A stretch of 64,000 bases of DNA, taken from positions 3,596,001 through 3,660,000 of the forward strand of contig NC_060252.1 in the NCBI RefSeq assembly GCF_921293095.1, written 5' to 3'. Below are positions 56,656-64,000 of this stretch, piece after piece. Positions within the stretch are counted from its first letter, which is position 1. Each line of letters starts with the position of its first letter. Position numbers and translations under genes: made by a program. Below the pieces are notes generated by a model that searched no databases, had not been told where the DNA came from, and saw only the letters and a list, made by a program, of their open reading frames with translations. Source of the DNA: Ischnura elegans. Lineage: Eukaryota > Arthropoda > Insecta > Odonata > Coenagrionidae.

Positions 56656-59600
56656 CAGTAAAACCTCTTTACATCGTAATGGAGGGGACCAAAATTTGGG
56701 CAATTTGATGTATAGAGGTTCATAATAGAGAGGTTTTAGTGGTAGGCACCATATTTTCATATCCGTGGGAAATGAAAGGTGCTACTATCTTTTAAGCCAT
56801 TATATTAATAATTTATTTAAATATATGTGCATGCATAAGTGAACATATATATTTACAGTTTAATGATTACACAAAGGTAAAAGTAACTTTTTCAAGAGGC
56901 CTTTTTAGAAAATAAATTAGTTAATGGGTTTGCTTAAAATTTTTTTCAAACTTTCTAAATAATGTTTTCAATTCCATGAGCACTTTTTAATGTCATTTTC
57001 ATATAAATAAATCACTAGCTGTTTTCGTTAAGCCGTTTGACCTAAGAAATAATTCCCTGGTCTAATGGTTGTAATTTACTAATAGTTTTCGGAGGAAAGT
57101 ACAATAGTTTTATATTTCTAAACATACCTAATTTCTTCATCCTCGTATTTCACTGCCTGAGATTTTAATTTGTGCAGCCTAGATATAGATTTTCTTCTGT
57201 TTTTCCTCGGTTATTTAAAATAGAAGTTGGGGTGAATGATGTAACAGGCATCCCCCGAGTTACGTAAGAGATGCGTTCCGGCAGACTCTGCGTAAGTAGA
57301 AATTTACGGAAGTCGAACCTTTGCGTTAGTGCTTCAGAGATTGCGATCAGCGCAGTGAAATTCTCAGCGGAGAAATATGCGGTAAATTGTCGGTGAAGTT
57401 TCATTCAATTCACTGCGATATTCATGAACTCTACCGCATATTCTTACGTTATTAGATACGAAATCGATAATTATTAATATAGTCTGAGAGTTGTATCTCG
57501 AGCATTGCCAATCAAAATGCGTAATATTATTCCCAGAGTTGACCGATCGTGTGGATTCGGGAAAGTACGGTATCTCAACGCTACATTAATAAACTGAATA
57601 CTTAAATTGATTCATTATGTTATACTGCGATCTAAGGGCCCAAAGAATGCATCGTCTACCTACCTATAATCATTATATCGTCTGCCTTTTATGTATTACG
57701 TTGATCTATGAATCTGGTGGTTTCACTGTCACAGTTAATACACGTAGGAGGTGTGTCTAGGATTACGAGCAAATAACATACAAAAAAATACCAGTAAATT
57801 ACTATATTCTTAGATACATTCACACCCACATACACTCAATCTTTCATGCACGGAAACATACTTTCATTCTCTCATATCTCAATAAAATAAAGTGAAAATA
57901 TCATCTTTTGAATATTTACTTCGCTGGAAACATCGAGGAGTATTTCCAAAGCACAGAGCTAATTAAAAGTGAGCTATTATTCAGCCAACTCCGCCATTAA
58001 CGTGCAACAAAGTTAGTGGGGAAAAGCTTTCTATGACGCAATATTCATTTACAGTTGCGCACAATATGAGAGAACGAGGAAATGCAGCTTTATAAAATTT
58101 TCCGCCAGAAACATGTAAACAATAACGCAATTAATATCGTGTGTCAACTTTTTCTTAACTTTTTCGCAGCGTTCATTGCCAACACTCAAAATTTCAATGC
58201 CGTTACGTGGGTACTAAACAATTTTTTTTTCGCAATAAAGATTTCTGCTTGAACTTCATTTTCTTTTAATTCCACAGATGGAAATGTCCAAACTTGGGAT
58301 ACAATTTTTAAATAGTCGAAATTCGGAGTTAGGGTGTGCATGCTGTATAACAAGTTGTATCGTACAGGAATGAGCGCAACCACATCCATCGCTAGAACTG
58401 CTAATTTTCACGTTGATTGCTGACTTGGGATTTATAAGCGATTTTTCTACAGAAATTAATGAAAATTCCTTCGAGAAATGACAAAAATGGGTCACTTTGT
58501 TATTTTTAGCACGTAAAAAACTCAATAACTATTCAATATTTTTTCTACCATAGGTTGTACGAGCGAATATCTACTTCTTCGCGCTCGCATTCAAAAATTA
58601 ACGTAATCATTTGAAATACGGTTATCGCTAACGTAAGTACGGATTTACGTAAGTCGAGGCATACGTAACACGGGGGATGCCTGTATTCCAAAGGTCACTG
58701 CTACATCTTTCTTCTGTCTGCCCTCATTGATGGCTAGGAAAATTGCTAATTATGTGTCAAGCAGTCGCCTTCTTTTATTTCTCGAATCCATCATCAGCCT
58801 ATGATTAATTAAGTAATTTTAATATTTTTCATATTTTATGGCAAATAATTGAAAATACTTCTTGTAATATATTTTAGAAAATTGATTTATCATTCTTATA
58901 ACACACGACTTGTTAAAGATTATAAAAATATAAATAAACACGTGACTACTGCAAAAAATTGAGCGTAATTTTGAAAATTTTGTTGAATTACCTCTCTCCA
59001 AAATGCAATGCACGTAGCGTTGCGAAGAAAATCTCTGTCGGGGGCACACAAAAATGCTAGGTCTGCGAAAGGACGTGATTTCCCGGTGAGAATGCTGGGC
59101 GAATTACTTCAGAATGCGGCGGCGTCGGTAAAAAATTTCATTGCCCTACCGCGTATCAGCTACTTAGCTGTCTCCTTCACCTAACATTGTCGCGCATGGA
59201 TTGATGTATGCTAAGTATTGCTAGAAATTGACGTCCTGGACTCCCGATGGAAGAGTCAGATTTCGCGGCATAAATACGGAGACAAGACATATGACTGTCG
59301 CTAAGCGCAATAAATTGTAAACTTCGATCGTTCACGAAAGCATCGAAAAAATTACCAAGGCAGCAGTAAGAAAGTGCTACATCGGGAAACATGGGAATAA
59401 AATAATTGCAAAACTGTATTTGATTTATTTCAAGCTGCGGAAAATTCATGAAATATTTTCATTTTAGAAGCGGAAGTAGCAATGCGGTCGAGTAATTCTG
59501 TCTCCATGGATGGGAGTGAAGTTAGTTGAAATATTTCCGCCAGCAAGTGATTATAGGCTGCGCTGGTTGCCTCTTTTATTAACTGAACATAGTATGTAGG

Positions 59601-60116
59601 CACTTTCTAGAAAATAAAGCCATAAGTAAAAGAAAGCGAGTGCTATCGTGCGATTTTGACCATGAGTCAAAAGAAAATGATGTATTGTGTATTCATTTAC
59701 TGTCACTTAATATGATTAGGATAGTTGGATGCCTTTTTCTTATTTACTGTTAGGTATGCTCTCATATGGAACAAAATGGCCCTAACTAATGGTTAACGTG
59801 AAAATTATTGAAGGTGTATAAGAAAAAAATAAGCGTGAAACATTTATCGCTGAAAATGTCATTCCATGTAGGCAATCGCGGCTGCATTAATGGTCTCTAT
59901 AGTTGTCTCGGTACGATTTGCGGAGGTAGTTAGGCCATCTCGGGGCTGTCTTGTTGGTACGATATATGGAGGTTTTACGAGATAAAGAGGTTCACTGTAT
60001 AGAGGTTTGCCTATAAATTTACATGTAAATCTAACAGGACCAGAGGGTTGGTTCGAAGTATGGAGGTTTACGACGTAAAGAGGTTCACTACATATAGGTT
60101 TTACTGTATAATCATA
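56656..60116. mobile_element. Pogo-like element P2, 3461 bp, inside the piggyBac pseudogene
   Basis: CAGTAAAACCTCTTTACATC at 56656 and its counterpart (GGTTTTACTG) at 60116 are flanked by TA (56654-56655 and 60117-60118). It is the inverted relative of P1 (46076-48040) but longer, because it contains the element at 57245-58683. No transposase seen. Confidence 0.88.
57245..58683. mobile_element. Nested TA-flanked element, 1439 bp, inside P2
   Basis: CAGGCATCCCCCGAGTTACG and the inverse CGTAACACGGGGGATGCCTG bound the insert. TA lies at 58684-58685 and one base before the left end. P1 lacks this piece and reads straight through (GGTGAAAGATGG joining TATTCCAAAG on the inverse strand). Non-coding; ends resemble Tc1/mariner-type MITEs. 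Confidence 0.88.
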
Positions 60117-60118
60117 AA

Positions 60119-60505
60119 AAAATGAATGGAAATACCTAATGATATTGTGCTATGTAAAGGGTTCACTATAGGGCTATTCACTTTACAGATTCCTCAGCCA
60201 ACATGACCCAAATAATATAATTTCCCATGTCCCCAAAATAAATAAGACTGAACTTGCTTAGTTTCATTAATGCAATACTGGTACTGGGAGTCAGGGAAAC
60301 CAGAGGTAGTTGCATTTACAAATGTGACTAAGGGTGACATGGATACTTTAGACTAATGTGCTGTAGCTACCCATCTGGCCAAAGGATAAGGAGATTGCCA
60401 ATGGCAGTAATTTTCAGCATATTAGATATTTCCTTTGTCAAGTCTAATGTGCTTCAGCAGTCTGCGAAAGATAAGAAAGATATTACACGATTTATTTTCT
60501 TTTAA
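60119..60505 (+). pseudogene. piggyBac-like transposase pseudogene, 3' part
   Basis: Resumes after P2 with MEIPNDIVLCKGFT, then ESGKPEVVAFTNVTKGDMDT followed by LD, stop, and then FSILDISFVKSN and DITRFIFF with a TAA at 60503-60505. PEVVAFxNxTKGxMDTLD corresponds to the KPExIxFYNxTKGGVDxxD block with the last catalytic Asp of piggyBac transposases. Confidence 0.8.
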
Positions 60506-61212
60506 TCGATAGCTGCAGATCATGTTTGATCTCATGCATTAGTAGAATGTCAATTCTTAGGCTGACGAGACAGGTAATTATTGCCTAAATTCTTCATCTA
60601 CCATTGGAAGAGGCTGAAGAAGTTGAAAGGTTTGAAAAGCAGACAACATGTAGACTATACCTGCTGTACAAAAAAACAGAAAACCTCTTTCTTATGTTGC
60701 CGATGCAAAAAGCCTGTATGTGGGCTATTCTGAAAAAAATGTAATTTTGATCGCCTGCTGAGTGCGCCAAGAAAAGGAATAAGCGGGATGAATTTCACGC
60801 CTTCCAACATTAGCATTTAAGGTCTTACTTTTAAATCTAGGGAAATATTGATACTTAAATACGATAATAATAACTCAAGTGTTTTTGGCATCACTTTTTT
60901 GATCCTATTTCAAGTAATTTTTACTGAAAAATTGGTTTGTATTGGGGATGCATTGCATTAAATATAAGTTTAAGAATAGTTAAGCAGTTAAAGAAAAATT
61001 AAACTAAGCAATAATAATGACGTTGCAAATTTTATGAATTTTTGTTTTACTGCAGTCTCCAAGACAGGTAGTGTATCACTCTGTTGTCACGTCACTAGTG
61101 TATCATGCCACTGTTTAAAGGTTATCTCTGTTATTTTATATTCTAGAAGCTTGTTTAAAGCTTCTTTGGTCCAACACTAGACTTTACTGAGAATAGCCCC
61201 TAGGGAGCAGCA
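60506..61212. other. No gene recognised
   Basis: AT-rich flank after the transposase relic. Possibly the 3' non-coding part of the same old piggyBac element. Confidence 0.4.
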
Positions 61213-61216
61213 TTAA

Positions 61217-61497
61217 CCCTTTCGTGCGGAGGGCCAATATATTGGCTCTTACATAGTCCGTCCTGTGATTTGCAAATTATTTATTAAATTTATAAATTAT
61301 TTCGTTTTAATTATTTTATTAATAATATTTTGTCAAAAGTAACTAGTTTAACCTCATCTATTAAAAAAAAAGCTTACAGATGTGTAATAAAATAGCTTTG
61401 TATGTATTGTTTTTTTCCTAGTTGCTACAGTTTTTGGAAATACCCTTCTCATTTCTCATCAGTACCCCAGGAAGAAGGATATTTAGCACTAAGAGGG
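61217..61497. mobile_element. piggyBac-type MITE, 281 bp, TTAA target
   Basis: TTAA (61213-61216), CCCTTTCGTGC at the left, GCACTAAGAGGG at the right and TTAA (61498-61501). The TIRs are inverted with two mismatches. No coding. Confidence 0.75.
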
Positions 61498-61768
61498 TTA
61501 ATATTTCATGACTTGTGGCACGCTAGTTATGAGTCGGTTCGGAAAAGTGCAATGCGTAAATTTGCCTCGGTCCACCCTACACATTTGGGTTTATTCTCTT
61601 GAGTCAAGCATCATCTGTTATAAAAACAGTTTTTGTTTTGTTATCAGGCACAAGAACAAATAAAGCTATGGTTTACCAACTTGTCAACATACCACATATA
61701 ATTGACCATGAGAAAAACATGGGTTTTCTAGATTTGGACCACAAATATTTCATGCAGATTGCATTTAA

Positions 61769-63474
61769 CCCTTTCGCGCCGGACCTTGGTTCAGGGAAAT
61801 TATTCCTCAATACGAGTCTCTTGAAAGTTTTCTTTACTCCCTTGTACGAAGCGTTTTTGCGTTTGCGTTTTTCCCTCCCTAACTATTTTTGGACCCAACT
61901 TAGAGGGCGCCGATCCCTTTCCTCGGCCTCTGTCCCAGACCCTAGAAGGATTAAAAGCCCCTTCCTAGCACGAGTTCGCGGTCAACTGGCTAAAATGTTA
62001 ATGCAAAATATATGAAAATATTTGTTGCTCTCACCGATTTTTTTACATTCACAATGAATTTTGTGTTTTTCTCTGAGCGTGCAGAAATTTTAAACGAAGT
62101 TCTAACGTTGATTTAGACAGATTTAATGTATTTACTAGTTGTTCTATAACTCCGTTGAGATTAACGTTAGAATTTTGTTTGAAATTTCCATGTGGTCAGC
62201 AAAAAAAGATGAATGCATTTCTAGCATTGAATTTCAAAAGTAAGCAATAAATATTTTTTTGGAAAACACACTGCAAATAGTAGTCGTTGACCGCGTGGAG
62301 AGATAATAAATATATGACATTTGGTTATCATTGACAGCATGGATGTCTTGAGTAAGGCGAATACAGGACATTAAGGTCCTCAGAAATTCGTCAGTGTGGG
62401 GAGTCGGAGTTTCGAGGCCGCGCTGAGCCGAGCCGGGCCGCGAAACGCGATCGAAAATTGGAATTTTTTCTCAGGGTCGCAAACTTTTTCCACAGATTTT
62501 TGCAGAATACTTTAAAATTATGTTTACTTAATAACCTGACAAAAATTAAGATATGCATTTTTCTAAAACCAGAGATAATGACTACTTTATGTTAACTTTT
62601 GCCTAACAAAATGTCCGCCATTTTATGACCTAATGACCAATACTGCTTTCAAAATATCTTCGATATAGAACCTTAGGGAATCCAGAAAAGTGTTTTTTGC
62701 TTGAGAAAGGCAAATTTGAGGAATTTAGGTGCAAACAACTTCAACCATCACACGCAATCGATATTACCGGGGTCCGCCGCGTGGAGCCGGACCGCGACGC
62801 GCGGTCGAAAATTCGAATTTTCTCTCAGGGCCGCAAACTTTTTCCCAAACCTTTTGCAGACAAACGTTTAAATATGTTTTCTTAGTATCATTGCGAAGTA
62901 TCTCGACATACATATTTCTTATAAAAAAGATAATGACTGCTTTAAGTGAAATGTTGCTTGAAAAAAGCTTCCGCCATTTTGATACATTACAGCACACAAA
63001 TATCAACAAAAATGTCTGAAACTTATGCAAAGTACAGGCAAGAAACTATAATGACAGATGAACATGTTAAAAATTTCATGAAAATCCATCCACTGCTCTA
63101 CCATCTGCGTAACATTTTACATTTTCGAAGAAAAATGATAAATGGCAAGTTTTTCGAAATTTCGTCATGTTTAAGCCTCCGTAACTCCATAACGGCTGAG
63201 ACTTAATAAAAATGACTTGCTATTTCAAAATCAGCAACTATTTCCCCGTATTTGTGCCAAATTTCAATTGTCTACCTCAAAAAAAGTCATTTCGGACTTT
63301 CGTCCGGCGTTTTTCGATTTCCGACCACTGTGCGACGGTCACTTTTTCGGCCTGTGCCGCACAGGCGCGGCATTCGTTGGTTAGGGTAAGAACATTCAGG
63401 ACGCACTGGTGTGGCATTCGTTGTTTAGGGAAGAAAATCCTCGCCGCACATGTGAGGCATTCGGCGCGAAAGGG
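61769..63474. mobile_element. piggyBac-type non-autonomous element, 1706 bp, TTAA target
   Basis: TTAA (61765-61768), then CCCTTTCGCGCCGGACC, ending GGCGCGAAAGGG with TTAA (63475-63478). Inside, a segment near 62440-62500 (CGATCGAAAATTGGAATTTT with CAGGGTCGCAAACTTTTTCC) is repeated at about 62800-62860. Subterminal GGCATTCGTTG blocks repeat near the right end. No transposase. Confidence 0.88.
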
Positions 63475-63517
63475 TTAACATATGGAAAACTTTGCAAAAC
63501 TGATAATTTTTAACTTA

Positions 63518-64000
63518 CCGTATAAGCGCGTGTAAGAGGCGCACCTTTTTTCCCAGAAATTGCAGCCGAAAATGAGGGTGCGCCTCTTACACAAACTTCT
63601 TTTCTTCCCCCCTCCCCTTCACTGGTCGCAAGTCTAAGGGGAACCGAGTGGCCTTGGTTTTCAGTGTGAGTCATCTGTAATCCTAGGTCAAAAACATGCG
63701 GCCGGCAGGGGAGTTTCTCCCTTAGTGACGTATTTTTAAAATGCTCCTGTTTGCTTTTCTTGTAAGCATCGCGCCGTCACGTCGGTACCCCAGAGGAGAA
63801 CATGGAAAAGATCGCGCGGGGTTTTTCGCTCCGGAGGGCGCGCTAAATTTACTGCCACGAGTGGGCATCCCGCGGCATTTATACTGCATAGTGTAATCGC
63901 TTATCAAACGTATAGAAACGCGTCGTTTTGAAGGACATACCTGGTTAATAGTCAATATCTGTCTTGCCGAGTAATTTCCATCACGCTGAGGACCTGATTC
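63518..64000. mobile_element. Pogo/Tigger-like element, left end only
   Basis: After TA, CCGTATAAGCGCGTGTAAGA and GGCGCACC followed by TTTTTTCCC form a start typical of Tigger-type elements. The motif GTAAGAGGCGCACC is mirrored near 63582-63595. The right end lies outside the window. Confidence 0.55.

Noticed and set aside
56656-56708. C-terminal peptide KPLYIVMEGTKIWAI as part of the transposase
   Set aside because: Encoded by the TIR of element P2. The identical peptide is read at the right end of P1.

Overview
This is eukaryotic DNA, almost certainly from an arthropod and probably an insect. The only clear host gene is split by spliceosomal introns. The LTR retroelement carries a Drosophila-copia-like primer-binding site, and the rest is AT-rich sequence packed with transposons. 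There are no operons, ribosome-binding sites or prokaryotic features. Many annotations rest on target-site duplications (TSDs) and terminal inverted repeats (TIRs) read directly from the sequence.

Layout. 1-2444: a 114-bp satellite with a five-monomer higher-order pattern. 2445-6150: Harbinger remnants, then a 1.8-kb foldback element that splits a THAP-type zinc-finger exon. 6152-17246: a two-gene transposon-like region, minus strand. It holds an intact 774-residue Tnp2/CACTA-like transposase ORF (12949-15273) and a multi-exon DUF4806 gene (6793-12817). One DUF4806 exon is broken by two head-to-tail 2-kb insertions. CACGTGG-rich ends lie at 6152 and 17246. 17247-19816: a Harbinger copy split by a 2.36-kb hAT element with a perfect 8-bp TSD. 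20235-25295: degraded LINE pieces, a THAP-like exon, one half of an inverted duplication (21.7-22.5 kb, matching 26.86-27.56 kb), a dispersed three-part repeat module, and a complete 1010-bp Harbinger element with TTA TSDs. 25296-34796: mostly intergenic, with a hAT MITE, a dead RTE-like LINE and a doubtful minus-strand gene. 34797-37012: a large palindromic repeat cluster that ends about 225 bp before the host gene.

37238-43751 (plus): the first five coding exons of cytoplasmic arginyl-tRNA synthetase (291 codons, splice phases consistent), including the HIGH-type motif. Later exons are not visible here, so the gene is partial in this window. Its 4.95-kb intron 4 carries a TA-flanked MITE, tRNA-like SINE sequence and LINE debris.

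43752-64000: nested transposons. Four TA-flanked pogo/Tigger-like elements lie at 41700, 46076, 52710 and 56656. A fifth (57245) sits inside the 56656 one, and an unfinished one starts at 63518. A copia element has a 154-bp LTR split by a 1.64-kb hAT element, a stop codon before its zinc knuckle, and no reverse transcriptase. A piggyBac transposase pseudogene (55940-56655 and 60117-60505) is split by the 56656 element. Two TTAA-flanked piggyBac-type non-autonomous elements lie at 61217 and 61769. These nestings give a relative order of insertion. Apart from the synthetase and possibly the transposase/DUF4806 pair, I see no convincing functional protein gene.
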